Assembly (NCBI GenBank): GCA_964583155.1
Contig: CAZOUY010000003.1
Coordinates: 1-64,000 of the forward strand
Length of the DNA: 64,000 nt
Direction of reading: 5' to 3'
Source: CAG-826 sp964583155
GTDB lineage: Bacteria; Bacillota_I; Bacilli_A; RFN20; CAG-826
Shown: piece by piece, positions 25,497 to 34,562 of the stretch
Numbering within the stretch: the first letter of the stretch is position 1
Layout: each line of letters opens with the position of its first letter
The notes under the pieces: generated by a model
What the model was told of the DNA's origin: nothing
Database searches by the model: none
The model's input: only the letters and a program-made list of their open reading frames with translations
Made by a program: the position numbers and the translations under genes

Positions 25497-26144
25497 TTAT
25501 TCTCCTTTTAATAAATGGGAGATGTCTTGGAAGACGTCTTCTATGTCTTGAAGCCCATCGACCGAACGAAGTAAATTGCGTTCTCTATAAAAAGCAATTA
25601 AAGGTTTGGTTTGGGTTTCATAGGCATCTAATCTTTCGTTCAATACCTCAACGGTATCATCCTTACGCTGAATGAGTTCACCACCGCAAAGATCGCAAAC
25701 ACCATCGACCTTACTCGGTAAGAAATCAACATGATATGGTGCAGCACAGGTTTTGCAAACCCTGCGACCGCTAATCCGCTGAATTAAGGCGTCTTTATCA
25801 GCCGTAATATTAATAACCATAGTTATTGGACGATCAATTTCTTTTGTTAGAGCTTCAAGAGCTTCCGCTTGTGGAATAGTCCTTGGAAAGCCATCAAGAA
25901 GATAACCATGAGCGCAATCGGGTTCGGCCAATCTTTCTTTGACTAAACCGATTGTCACTTCATCAGGAACCAAAAATCCCTGATTAATATAACTTGCCGC
26001 AAGAACTCCTAAGGGTGTTCCTGCTTTAATTGCGGCGCGAAACATATCGCCAGTGGAAATATGCGGAATTTTAAAATCGGCAATAATTCTTTTGGCTTGT
26101 GTTCCTTTGCCGGCACCTGGTGGGCCCATCAATATAATATTCAT
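25497..26144 (-). CDS. adk: Adenylate kinase (zinc-lid form)
   Basis: 215 residues, interconverts ATP+AMP and 2 ADP. P loop GPPGAGKGTQA at 7-17. The LID has four cysteines (CKTCAAPYHV ... CDLC), the structural zinc form common in Gram-positives. DGFPRT is intact. Two bases separate it from secY. Confidence 0.97.
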   Translation of the reverse strand: MNIILMGPPGAGKGTQAKRIIADFKIPHISTGDMFRAAIKAGTPLGVLAASYINQGFLVPDEVTIGLVKERLAEPDCAHGYLLDGFPRTIPQAEALEALTKEIDRPITMVINITADKDALIQRISGRRVCKTCAAPYHVDFLPSKVDGVCDLCGGELIQRKDDTVEVLNERLDAYETQTKPLIAFYRERNLLRSVDGLQDIEDVFQDISHLLKGE

Positions 26145-26146
26145 GA

Positions 26147-27517
26147 TTAATACCCCCTCTTAGCACTGCTAGCGGTAACCTCTTCAAAGCTCTTACCCGC
26201 TAAAAGACCATCGATCTGCGAGTTGATTTCCAAAGCAACACCAACAACAATGATAAGTCCGGTTCCACCTAACGCCAGCTGTTGCGGTAAAACGCCGGTC
26301 AAGGTTAAGACAACCGGTAAGGCCGCAATAAACGCTAACGCAGTCGCGCCGATAAAGGTCACGCGATTCAAAACTTTGCGAACATAGCGCTCCGTTTCGT
26401 TTCCGGGAAGATTACCTGGGCGAATACCAGGAATATACGATCCATTATTGTAGAAATTGATGGATAACTGTTCCGGATTGATCTGTAAGTTTGAATAGAA
26501 GAATGAGAAGACAAAGATGAGTACTAAATAGATAATTAATCCCCATGGCATATACCAAGACCCGCCATTGAACCATGGCATTTTAGTCATGGCTGTGGTC
26601 GAGAAGATATTTAGCCATTCAGCACTTGTGTCAGCTCCTGTAATAAAACTTACAATAACCGTTGGCGCCATCATGATAGAGGACGCAAAGATAACCGGAA
26701 TAACTCCTGCAGAGTTGATTTTAATCGGTAAGAAGCTAGCTTGTGACATTTTTTGTGATCCGCTTTTCCCCGAATGCTGAACCGGTATTTTCCGTTTAGA
26801 CAATTCGACAAAGACCACGAAACAAATAATCAATAGATAAGCCACAACGTAGAGAGCAAACCGAATTGCTCCTTCTAGAATCCGTGATGAGACAGCACTC
26901 ATCATCGGATAATATAACCATTGCTGGAACGCCGTGGTCATTTGACTTGGTAAGGAACTGATGATACCGGCAAAGATAATCACCGAAATACCGTTACCTA
27001 ATCCTTTAGTTGTAATTTGGTCACCGAGCCACATTACAAGCATACCGCCCGCAATGAGGACCGTAACAATATAAGCATAATCCCAGAATCCTGTTCCCAT
27101 CGTCAAAGTGATATAATCACTATTTTCCATTGTTTTAATTATACCATAGGCTTGAACCGCTCCTAAAAGAAGCGTTAAGTATCTGGTCGTCATTTCCATT
27201 TTCTTTCGTCCGGTTTGTCCTTCTTTGCTCAATTGCGCCAAAGCGGGCAAAACATCCATGGAAAGTAATTGGACAATAATGGAAGACGTAATATATGGGG
27301 AGACTCCTAAAGCGAAAATTGAAAAGCTTGATAATGCTCCTCCACCTAACAAATTCATTAATCCAAAAACGCTATTTTCCGAGAAATCGATATTTTGGAC
27401 TTTCACACCGGGAATCGTAATAGCCGATCCGATACGGAAAATGAGTAAGATTGCTAGAGTGAAGACAATTCGCCCCATAATTTCTTTGTTTTTAAAAATT
27501 GAAATGATTTTCTTCAT
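26147..27517 (-). CDS. secY: Protein translocase subunit SecY
   Basis: 456 residues with ten membrane segments, the channel of the Sec translocon. SISTPGVKV-like N-terminus (GSAITIPGVKVQNID), cytoplasmic loop VELSKRKIPVQHSG and the C-terminal SFFYSNLQINPEQLS...GIRPG are diagnostic. SD GAGGTGATC. Standard place between rplO and adk. Confidence 0.97.
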   Translation of the reverse strand: MKKIISIFKNKEIMGRIVFTLAILLIFRIGSAITIPGVKVQNIDFSENSVFGLMNLLGGGALSSFSIFALGVSPYITSSIIVQLLSMDVLPALAQLSKEGQTGRKKMEMTTRYLTLLLGAVQAYGIIKTMENSDYITLTMGTGFWDYAYIVTVLIAGGMLVMWLGDQITTKGLGNGISVIIFAGIISSLPSQMTTAFQQWLYYPMMSAVSSRILEGAIRFALYVVAYLLIICFVVFVELSKRKIPVQHSGKSGSQKMSQASFLPIKINSAGVIPVIFASSIMMAPTVIVSFITGADTSAEWLNIFSTTAMTKMPWFNGGSWYMPWGLIIYLVLIFVFSFFYSNLQINPEQLSINFYNNGSYIPGIRPGNLPGNETERYVRKVLNRVTFIGATALAFIAALPVVLTLTGVLPQQLALGGTGLIIVVGVALEINSQIDGLLAGKSFEEVTASSAKRGY

Positions 27518-27519
27518 AA

Positions 27520-27960
27520 TCAGATCACCTCAATTGTACCGCCAGCATCTTTGATTGCAGCTTCTGCAGCCTTGGAGAATTTATTGGCTTTCACTGTTAA
27601 TTTTTTAGTCAATTTACCATTGCCTAAAATTTTAACACCATCATATTCCTTACGGACCACGCCTGCTTCTTTTAACAAAGTTGGAGTGACTTCAACGCCA
27701 TCTTCAAACATTTCTAAATCGCCGACATTGACAATTGCGTAATCAATACGAGTAACATTATGGAATCCTCTTTTTGGTAAACGACGGTATAGAGGGTTTT
27801 GGCCACCTTCAAAGCCGAGACGAGTTCCGCCACCACTTCGAGAATTTTGACCCTTTTGGCCCTTACCGGAAGTTTTACCATTTCCTGTTCCAATACCACG
27901 TCCGACGCGGAATGAATTTTTACGGGATCCTTCTGTGTATTCGAGTTCATGCAGTTTCAT
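27520..27960 (-). CDS. rplO: 50S ribosomal protein L15
   Basis: 146 residues. MKLHELEYTEGSRK then a Gly/Arg-rich rRNA-binding stretch (GRGIGTGNGKTSGKGQKGQ) and GFEGGQNPLYRRLPKRGF. A GTG nine bases upstream is part of the GGGAGGTG Shine-Dalgarno, so ATG at 27960 is the start. The gap to rpsE is only 42 bases, too small for rpmD (L30), which normally lies here. Confidence 0.96.
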   Translation of the reverse strand: MKLHELEYTEGSRKNSFRVGRGIGTGNGKTSGKGQKGQNSRSGGGTRLGFEGGQNPLYRRLPKRGFHNVTRIDYAIVNVGDLEMFEDGVEVTPTLLKEAGVVRKEYDGVKILGNGKLTKKLTVKANKFSKAAEAAIKDAGGTIEVI

Positions 27961-28002
27961 ATTGTGCACCTCCCTATTTTTAGAATAATTGTTGCGCTTT
28001 TT

Positions 28003-28602
28003 TTATTTACGGAGCGCTTTGACTTCGCCAATGGTCTTTAAAGATTGAAGACCGGCTGTGGTCGCACGTAGAATATTGATTGGTCTACGAGCACCGTAAA
28101 CTTTTGAATAAATATTCTTGACACCAGCTAATTCCAAGATGGCCCGGACTGGACCACCAGCGACGATTCCGGTACCTTCGGGAGCAGGTTTTAAGAAAAC
28201 CTTGGTGGCTCCAAAGAGACCTTCCACTTCGTGAGGGATGGTATCACCTTTCACCATTGGAACACGGAACATATTCTTCTTCGCAGCTTCCAATGCTTTT
28301 TTAATGGCATCGGGTACTTCGGTTGCTTTGCCTGTTCCATATCCAAATTTTCCTTTGCCATCACCGATGACAACAACCGCCGAGAAGCGCATATGACGTC
28401 CACCTTTAACGGTCTTGCTAACACGATTAATGGATACGACGCGTTCTTCATATTGCTTTTCAGGGCGTTCGGGACGTTTGGCCCCACGACGTTCTCCACG
28501 ATGATCACCGCGAGGACGACGTTCTCCACGAGGAGCGCGTTTTTCTGGAGTTGCGCTGGTTTCAGTTTCTTCGACAGCGACTACTTTTTCTTCTTCAGTC
28601 AT
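28003..28602 (-). CDS. rpsE: 30S ribosomal protein S5 with N-terminal extension
   Basis: 199 residues against about 166 in Bacillus. The S5 core starts near residue 50 (ERVVSINRVSKTVKGGR) and is complete (GTGKATEVPDAI, IVAGGPVRAILELAG). The first 50 residues are a charged, low-complexity tail rich in Glu, Arg, Pro and Gly with repeats of GERR/GDHRGERR. AGGAGG eight bases before ATG shows that the tail is translated. Confidence 0.95.
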   Translation of the reverse strand: MTEEEKVVAVEETETSATPEKRAPRGERRPRGDHRGERRGAKRPERPEKQYEERVVSINRVSKTVKGGRHMRFSAVVVIGDGKGKFGYGTGKATEVPDAIKKALEAAKKNMFRVPMVKGDTIPHEVEGLFGATKVFLKPAPEGTGIVAGGPVRAILELAGVKNIYSKVYGARRPINILRATTAGLQSLKTIGEVKALRK

Positions 28603-28614
28603 TTTTCGTTCCTC

Positions 28615-28971
28615 CTAGAATTTTAAGCCAGCTTCACGAGCGGCTTCTGCAACAGCTTTGACACGTCCATGATAAATATAACCTGAACGATCGAATACGA
28701 CGGTTTCAATTCCCGCTGCCAAAGCCTTTTGAGCGAGATCGGCTCCAACCTTAGAGGCGGCTTCAATATTACTTCCGTTAGCTAATTTTAAAGCTACCGA
28801 TGAAGAGCTAACTAAGGTTACACCATTCACATCATCGATAAGTTGGGCGTGAATATGTGCATTTGAACGATATACGCTTAATCGTGGGCATGCGCTTGTT
28901 CCACTGATCTTTGTGCGAACACGAGCATGGCGACGTTGACGAACAACATTTCTTGTTTCTTTTGTAATCAT
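28615..28971 (-). CDS. rplR: 50S ribosomal protein L18
   Basis: 118 residues, binds 5S rRNA. RRHARVRTKISGTSACPRLSVYRSN and FDRSGYIYHGRVKAVAEAAREAGL are diagnostic. Between rplF and rpsE, with AGGA site. Confidence 0.96.
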   Translation of the reverse strand: MITKETRNVVRQRRHARVRTKISGTSACPRLSVYRSNAHIHAQLIDDVNGVTLVSSSSVALKLANGSNIEAASKVGADLAQKALAAGIETVVFDRSGYIYHGRVKAVAEAAREAGLKF

Positions 28972-28990
28972 ACTCTTTCCTCCTTACCGA

Positions 28991-29533
28991 TTATTTCTTA
29001 CCAGCGCGTTTTCCTTCTTTGCGGATAATACGCTCATTCTTATACATAATACCTTTACCCTTATATGGCTCTGGTTCACGAACCGCACGGATTCGGGCGG
29101 CCGTTTGTCCGACTGCTTGACGATTAGTTCCTTCAACCGTCACTTCAGTAGCGGATTGACAACTAATTTTAACACCATCTTCCGGGTGAATAAAGACATC
29201 ATGTGAGTAACCGATAAACAATTGTAAATCGTTACCCTTCATTTGAGCTCGATAACCGATACCAACGATTACGAGTTCTTTTTTGAATCCTTCGGTGACG
29301 CCGACGATCATGTTGTGAATCAAAGCACGGGTTGTTCCGTGAAGTGCTTTGGTCTGTTTTTCATCGTTCGGACGAACAACCTTCAATTCTTGACCATTGA
29401 TTTCATATGTAAAACGGCTATCAAAAGTCGCGGTTTCCGTTCCTTTCGGTCCTTTCACCGTCACAACATTGCCATTTACTTCAACGGTTGTGCCTGCAGG
29501 TATTTCAATTGCCTTATGACCAATACGTGACAT
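28991..29533 (-). CDS. rplF: 50S ribosomal protein L6
   Basis: 180 residues. MSRIGHKAIEIPAGTTVEV start and the C-terminal EPEPYKGKGIMYKNERIIRKEGK are typical. The ATG at 29533 follows AGGAGG by eight bases; an earlier ATG six codons upstream has no binding site. Located near the factor-binding site of the large subunit. Confidence 0.96.
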   Translation of the reverse strand: MSRIGHKAIEIPAGTTVEVNGNVVTVKGPKGTETATFDSRFTYEINGQELKVVRPNDEKQTKALHGTTRALIHNMIVGVTEGFKKELVIVGIGYRAQMKGNDLQLFIGYSHDVFIHPEDGVKISCQSATEVTVEGTNRQAVGQTAARIRAVREPEPYKGKGIMYKNERIIRKEGKRAGKK

Positions 29534-29544
29534 TTTATTTCCTC

Positions 29545-29940
29545 CTACCAAATGTAAGCGATGACTTCGCCGCCAACGCCTAAGGCACGGGCTTGTTTAT
29601 CGCTCATAACTCCCTTGGAAGTTGAGATAATCGCAATTCCTAATCCTTTTAAAACATGAGGGAGCTTGTCAGCCGGGGCATTAACACGAAGACCGGGTTT
29701 GGAAATTTTCTTTAACCCAGAGATAACGCGTACGCCACCTTCTGCATATTTTAATGTAATTGTGAGTTCTTTTTTGACATCGCCGGTAACAGCGTAGTCA
29801 ACGATGAAGCCTTCTTCTTTTAAGATATCAGCAATCCGCACTTTCATCTTTGAACTCGGCATTGTAACTGTTTCGTGACGCATAACATTGGCGTTACGAA
29901 TTCTTGTAAGCATATCTGCAATTGGATCTGTCATTACCAT
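29545..29940 (-). CDS. rpsH: 30S ribosomal protein S8
   Basis: 131 residues: TDPIADMLTRIRNANVMRHETV, and the C-terminal GIAIISTSKGVMSDKQARALGVGGEVIAYIW. Binds helix 21 of 16S rRNA. GGAGG lies eight bases before the first ATG. Confidence 0.96.
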   Translation of the reverse strand: MVMTDPIADMLTRIRNANVMRHETVTMPSSKMKVRIADILKEEGFIVDYAVTGDVKKELTITLKYAEGGVRVISGLKKISKPGLRVNAPADKLPHVLKGLGIAIISTSKGVMSDKQARALGVGGEVIAYIW

Positions 29941-29960
29941 AGTTATTTCCTCCTTCTAGA

Positions 29961-30146
29961 TTACCAGCTGGACTTCTTCATGCCGGGAATTTCGCCCTTA
30001 TAAGCTAATTCACGCAAGCAGATTCGGCACAACTTAAATTTGCGAATGACTGAGTGAGGACGTCCACAACGTTCACAACGTGTGTATTCTCTGACTTTGA
30101 ATTTTTGTGGCCGATGATTTTTAGCCACCATTGATTTCTTTGCCAT
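29961..30146 (-). CDS. rpsZ: 30S ribosomal protein S14, zinc type
   Basis: 61 residues; the short zinc form with CERCGRPHSVIRKFKLCRIC (four Cys) and the ending GEIPGMKKSSW. This is the standard Gram-positive form in the spc operon. Confidence 0.96.
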   Translation of the reverse strand: MAKKSMVAKNHRPQKFKVREYTRCERCGRPHSVIRKFKLCRICLRELAYKGEIPGMKKSSW

Positions 30147-30161
30147 CTTTCAATCCTCCTT

Positions 30162-30719
30162 TTATTTATGAAATGGCATACCGAGCATTTCTAACAAGCT
30201 ATAGGCTTCTTCGTCGGTATGAGCCGTTGTAACAATCACGATATCCATTCCACGGATTTTGCTCACCTTATCATAATCAATTTCCGGGAAAATCAATTGC
30301 TCCTTGATGCCTAATGTATAATCGCCACGGCCATCAAAAGCATTTTTGCTAACCCCACGGAAATCACGAACGCGTGGAAGAGCGATTGTAAATAATTTAT
30401 CGAGGAATTCATACATCCGAACTCCGCGAAGAGTAACTTTGCAGCCAATGGGTTGTCCAGCACGAAGTTTGAAACTGGCGATGGATTTCTTAGCTTTCGT
30501 AATGACCGGTCTTTGGCCGGTAATAATCGCTAATTCATTAGCGGCATCTTCCAACATTTTGGAATTGGAGGTTGCATCACCAACACCGATATTGATAACC
30601 ACTTTTTCCAAAGCGGGAACCTGCATCACTGAGGAATAACCATACTTTTTAAATAAAGCAGGGGCAATTTCTTCAGCATATTTTTGTTGGAGACGATTTG
30701 CATATGTTTTATTTGACAT
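30162..30719 (-). CDS. rplE: 50S ribosomal protein L5
   Basis: 185 residues, 5S rRNA-binding. VMQVPALEKVVINIGVGDA, RAGQPIGCKVTLRG and GRGDYTLGIKEQLIFPEIDYD are family motifs. AAGGAGG upstream. Between rplX and rpsZ. Confidence 0.96.
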   Translation of the reverse strand: MSNKTYANRLQQKYAEEIAPALFKKYGYSSVMQVPALEKVVINIGVGDATSNSKMLEDAANELAIITGQRPVITKAKKSIASFKLRAGQPIGCKVTLRGVRMYEFLDKLFTIALPRVRDFRGVSKNAFDGRGDYTLGIKEQLIFPEIDYDKVSKIRGMDIVIVTTAHTDEEAYSLLEMLGMPFHK

Positions 30720-30733
30720 TAATTGCTACCTCC

Positions 30734-31048
30734 TTAGTCCAATTTGGCATTGCTGGATTTAGTTCTAGCAACACGAACTTTTTTGCCCTTGACCACATCA
30801 TAGCCGACACGAGTGGCTTTTTTGGTTTTCGGATCAATGAGAGCAACATTGCTTACATCAATCGGGGCATAAACATCAACGATCGATCCTTCCGGATTTT
30901 GTTGAGTTGGTTTTTTATGTTTCTTTCGAATATTAATTCCTTCGACAACCACTTTATTCAGACTTGGATAGGCTCTTTGAACGATACCTGTCTTACCTTT
31001 ATAAAATCCGGAAATGACGATTACTTTATCACCTTTTTTGATTTTCAT
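30734..31048 (-). CDS. rplX: 50S ribosomal protein L24
   Basis: 104 residues with the KOW motif KIKKGDKVIVISGFYKGKTGIV. Assembly initiator protein of the large subunit. Between rplN and rplE. Confidence 0.96.
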   Translation of the reverse strand: MKIKKGDKVIVISGFYKGKTGIVQRAYPSLNKVVVEGINIRKKHKKPTQQNPEGSIVDVYAPIDVSNVALIDPKTKKATRVGYDVVKGKKVRVARTKSSNAKLD

Positions 31049-31060
31049 AGTTATTTCCTC

Positions 31061-31435
31061 CTATAAAACTTCCGGTGCTAAGGAAATAATTTTCATGAAT
31101 TTATCTCCCTTTTCCCGAAGTTCACGAGCCACCGGTCCAAATACCCGGGTGCCTCTTGGTGTGCCATCATCGTTAATGATGACCACAGCATTATCATCGA
31201 AACGAATTGTTGATCCGTCTGGACGATTAACCGCTTTAGCCACACGAACGATCACGCATTTTACCACATCACCTTTTTTGACTTTGGCGTTAGGAATAGC
31301 ATCCTTAACAGCACATAAGACAACATCACCAAGAGATGAAGATTTACGATGTGAACCGCCATATAAACGGAAGACTCTAACAGAACGAGCGCCAGAGTTA
31401 TCTGCTACTACAAGATTTGTTTCAGTTTGAATCAT
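31061..31435 (-). CDS. rplN: 50S ribosomal protein L14
   Basis: 124 residues; MIQTETNLVVADNSGARSV and the KKGDVVKCVIVRVAK region. Sits at the intersubunit face. Standard place after rpsQ. Confidence 0.97.
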   Translation of the reverse strand: MIQTETNLVVADNSGARSVRVFRLYGGSHRKSSSLGDVVLCAVKDAIPNAKVKKGDVVKCVIVRVAKAVNRPDGSTIRFDDNAVVIINDDGTPRGTRVFGPVARELREKGDKFMKIISLAPEVL

Positions 31436-31452
31436 AACTTCGCTCCTCCCTC

Positions 31453-31716
31453 TTAGTCTTCAACAGCCTTGCTTACTACCGAAACAAGACGGAAACGTTT
31501 GGTTGCGGACAAAGGACGTGTTTCCATAATGGTTACAACATCGCCTTTTTTGGCAACATTATTTTCATCATGAGCCTTATATTTTTTAGCATATTTTACA
31601 CGTTTGCCATATTTCGCATGCATTTTATGTGTTTCGACCAAAACCGTAATGGTTTTGTCCATTTTATCAGAGATTACGACTCCTTTAAGTGTTCGACGAG
31701 TTTTTCTTTCTTCCAT
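31453..31716 (-). CDS. rpsQ: 30S ribosomal protein S17
   Basis: 87 residues, OB fold: RRTLKGVVISDKMDKTITVLVE and KKGDVVTIMETRPLSATKRF. Primary 16S binder. Between rpmC and rplN. Confidence 0.96.
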   Translation of the reverse strand: MEERKTRRTLKGVVISDKMDKTITVLVETHKMHAKYGKRVKYAKKYKAHDENNVAKKGDVVTIMETRPLSATKRFRLVSVVSKAVED

Positions 31717-31729
31717 GAATCATTACCTC

Positions 31730-31927
31730 CTATTTAATTCCGAGTTCACGTTCACGAATCACCGTATAAATACGAGCGATATCTTTACGTGCAGCGGTCA
31801 TCGTTTTTCCGTTTTCAAGTTGTCCGACAGCTTGTTTACGGCGGGCTTCAAATAATTGTTCTTTAAGCTCATAGACCTTCGCATGAAGCTCTTCAGTGCT
31901 CATTTCTCTAATTTCTTTGAGTTTCAT
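31730..31927 (-). CDS. rpmC: 50S ribosomal protein L29
   Basis: 65 residues, two-helix protein at the exit tunnel where SRP and trigger factor dock. MKLKEIREMSTEELHAKV start and ARKDIARIYTVIRERELG near the end. Confidence 0.95.
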   Translation of the reverse strand: MKLKEIREMSTEELHAKVYELKEQLFEARRKQAVGQLENGKTMTAARKDIARIYTVIRERELGIK

Positions 31928-31929
31928 AA

Positions 31930-32346
31930 CTATTCCGCCTTTCCTTTCGCGATCACCTTACATTTGATTGGAAGCTTGTAAGAGGCTAACCGCAACGCTT
32001 CACGAGCATCAGCCTCAGGTACGCCTCCGATTTCAAACATAACGCGTCCTGTTTTGACAACTGCTACCCAGGATTCTGGGGAACCTTTACCGGAACCCAT
32101 ACGAACTTCGGCAGGTTTCTTGGTTTTTGCTAAATGTGGATAAATACGAATCCAAATTTGTCCACTTCTTTTGGTGTAACGGGATAAGACGATACGTGCC
32201 GCCTCAATTTGACGGTTAGTAATCCAATTCCCTGACACCGCTTGGAGACCGAATTCACCGAATTCTACTTCGTTTCCGGCCTTAGAATGACCTTCATATT
32301 TAATGCTATGTGGTCTTCTATACTTGACTCTTTTTGGTTGTAACAT
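31930..32346 (-). CDS. rplP: 50S ribosomal protein L16
   Basis: 138 residues: MLQPKRVKYRRPHSIKYEG, FGLQAVSGNWITNRQIEAAR and GSGKGSPESWVAVVK. Binds near the A-site tRNA. Two bases before rpmC. Confidence 0.97.
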   Translation of the reverse strand: MLQPKRVKYRRPHSIKYEGHSKAGNEVEFGEFGLQAVSGNWITNRQIEAARIVLSRYTKRSGQIWIRIYPHLAKTKKPAEVRMGSGKGSPESWVAVVKTGRVMFEIGGVPEADAREALRLASYKLPIKCKVIAKGKAE

Positions 32347-32352
32347 CGTGAA

Positions 32353-33021
32353 TTATTCTCCTTTCTTTTCTTTGGTGGTTGGGAGAACTTCACCACGGCA
32401 AATCCAGACCTTGCAGCCTAAACGGCCATATGTGGTGTGTGCTTCCGCAAGCGCATAATCAATGTCGCTGCGAAGAGTATGAAGAGGAATAATACCTTCA
32501 TGATAACCTTCGCTACGAGCGATATCAGCACCGGCAAGACGACCGGAAATGAGTGTCTTACAGCCCTTGGCTCCGGCTTTTCTTACTCTTTGAATAGCCT
32601 TCTTTTGGACGGTACGGAAAGAAGCACGTTCTTCTAATTGTTTAGCGATGCTTTGCGCAACTAGAGTTGCATCAAGATCGGGTTGTTTAACATCAGCAAC
32701 GCTGACTTTAAGCTCCGATCCTTTAACAATCTTCGCTAAATCCTTTTTAATAGCATTGATATTAGCCCCATCTTGGCCAATAACCACGCCCGGACGAGCG
32801 ACAAAGACAGTAATACTGACCGCATGTCCTTTGTCCGTTTTAATTCTTTCAATCTCCACATGAGAAAGAAGAGCATCCTTTAACTTTTTCGTTAAATATT
32901 TGCGGATCTTAAGATCTTCGTGTAAGAAGGTTGAAAAATCTTGTTTAGAAGCGTACCAACGAGAATTCCAATCACGATTGATTCCGATACGCATTCCTAC
33001 TGGATTAACTTTTTGTCCCAT
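32353..33021 (-). CDS. rpsC: 30S ribosomal protein S3
   Basis: 222 residues with the KH domain (VFVARPGVVIGQDGANI) and the mRNA-entry C-terminal domain (GRLAGADIARSEGYHEGIIPLHTLRSD). The frame extends 28 codons upstream into rplV, but MGQKVNPVGMRIGI at 33021, preceded by AGGAGG, is the true start. Confidence 0.97.
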   Translation of the reverse strand: MGQKVNPVGMRIGINRDWNSRWYASKQDFSTFLHEDLKIRKYLTKKLKDALLSHVEIERIKTDKGHAVSITVFVARPGVVIGQDGANINAIKKDLAKIVKGSELKVSVADVKQPDLDATLVAQSIAKQLEERASFRTVQKKAIQRVRKAGAKGCKTLISGRLAGADIARSEGYHEGIIPLHTLRSDIDYALAEAHTTYGRLGCKVWICRGEVLPTTKEKKGE

Positions 33022-33034
33022 CGATTTTTCCTCC

Positions 33035-33367
33035 TTATCTTTCTTTAATAACACACGTAATGTGTGAAGTTCTTTTGACGATACTAGATGCCGAACCCTT
33101 AGCACGAGGCATATAGCGTTTTAAACGTGGTCCATCATTGGCATAAATTTCGGCAATGTAAAGTCTTGTTTCATCCATGCTGTGATTGTTAATCGCATTA
33201 GCAGCACAGGATTTAATCAATTTAACAACGATTGGAGTCGCTGATTTGTTGACATTGGCAAGAATGCCTAACGCCTCGCTAACATCTTTACCGCGAACAA
33301 GGTCGATAACTAAGCGGGCTTTTCGTGGAGTCACTCTGACTCCGGTAACAATTGCTTTTGCTTCCAT
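33035..33367 (-). CDS. rplV: 50S ribosomal protein L22
   Basis: 110 residues: VRVTPRKARLVIDLVRGKDV and the C-terminal tunnel hairpin RLKRYMPRAKGSASSIVKRTSHI. The hairpin is the macrolide-related loop of the exit tunnel. Confidence 0.96.
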   Translation of the reverse strand: MEAKAIVTGVRVTPRKARLVIDLVRGKDVSEALGILANVNKSATPIVVKLIKSCAANAINNHSMDETRLYIAEIYANDGPRLKRYMPRAKGSASSIVKRTSHITCVIKER

Positions 33368-33378
33368 AGTTTTTCTCC

Positions 33379-33672
33379 TTATTTATTCGCGTGTGCCGCT
33401 TTATCTTCAGCGGTATGTCCGGTGTGACCGGTATAGGTGCGGGTTGGAGCGAATTCTCCGAGCTTATGTCCGACCATATCTTCAACTACATAAACGGTAA
33501 TATGTTCATGACCGTTATAAACGGCAAAGGTATGTTCGATGAATTGCGGCAAAATAACACTTCTCCGCGACCAGGTTTTAATAATTTCTTTTTTACCCGA
33601 TGCATTGAGGGCTTCAACTTTCTTTAAAAGATGAGCGTCAACAAAAGGTCCTTTTTTTCTGCTACGAGCCAT
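33379..33672 (-). CDS. rpsS: 30S ribosomal protein S19
   Basis: 97 residues: MARSRKKGPFVDAHLLKKVE and VEDMVGHKLGEFAPTRTYTGH. On the head of the small subunit. Slightly longer C-terminus than in Bacillus. Confidence 0.97.
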   Translation of the reverse strand: MARSRKKGPFVDAHLLKKVEALNASGKKEIIKTWSRRSVILPQFIEHTFAVYNGHEHITVYVVEDMVGHKLGEFAPTRTYTGHTGHTAEDKAAHANK

Positions 33673-33694
33673 GTTTCATTTTCCTCCTTTACCT

Positions 33695-34525
33695 TTATTT
33701 ACTACGACGTCTGACAATCAAACGTGTAGATGCTTTCTTATTGCGTCTGGTCTTAACGCCTAATGCACGTTTACCCCATGGAGTACGAGGCGCATCACGG
33801 CCGACCGGACATTTTCCTTCACCACCACCATGAGGGTGATCGTTAGGATTCATGACGGATCCACGAACGGTAGGACGAGTGCCTAACCAACGGGTTTTAC
33901 CGGCTTTTCCTAAATTAATAAGGTTGTAATCTTCATTGCCAACCACACCAACTGTGGCGCGACAAGTCGCTAAGACTTTTCTTACTTCGCTGCTGGCGAG
34001 TCGAAGAATAACATACTTTCCTTCTTTACCAAGAATTTGAGCGCTTGTACCGGCAGCACGGCATAATTGACCGCCTTTCCCAGGATAGAGCTCAACGTTA
34101 TGGACAAATGTACCGACAGGAATGTTAGCAAGCGTCATGGCATTACCAACTTTGATATCAACGCTTTCGCCAGAAACGATTTTGTCGCCCACTTTCAAAT
34201 CCTTAGGAGCGATAATATAGCGTTTTTCACCATCGGCATAATTGATTAAACAAATATTGGCATTTCGATTTGGATCATATTCCACAGTGGCAACAGTACC
34301 AACAATTCCATCTTTGTTTCTCTTGAAATCAATCACACGATAGCGACGTTTATGTCCTCCACCAATATGACGAGTGGTAATAGCGCCTGTGTTATTACGT
34401 CCGCCTGTTTTTGAAAGATTAACTAATAAACTTTTCTCAGGAGTGTGTGTTGTGATTTCTTCGAATGTCGTATTTGTCATGTGACGACGACTTGGAGTCG
34501 TCGGTTTATAAGTTCTAATTGACAT
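33695..34525 (-). CDS. rplB: 50S ribosomal protein L2
   Basis: 276 residues, near the peptidyl-transferase centre. SIRTYKPTTPSRRHMT start and the conserved NPNDHPHGGGEGKCPVGRDAPRTPWGKR region with its functional His. Confidence 0.97.
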   Translation of the reverse strand: MSIRTYKPTTPSRRHMTNTTFEEITTHTPEKSLLVNLSKTGGRNNTGAITTRHIGGGHKRRYRVIDFKRNKDGIVGTVATVEYDPNRNANICLINYADGEKRYIIAPKDLKVGDKIVSGESVDIKVGNAMTLANIPVGTFVHNVELYPGKGGQLCRAAGTSAQILGKEGKYVILRLASSEVRKVLATCRATVGVVGNEDYNLINLGKAGKTRWLGTRPTVRGSVMNPNDHPHGGGEGKCPVGRDAPRTPWGKRALGVKTRRNKKASTRLIVRRRSK

Positions 34526-34562
34526 TTTTTCTATCTCCTATATTGAGGTCTCTTTCTTGACC

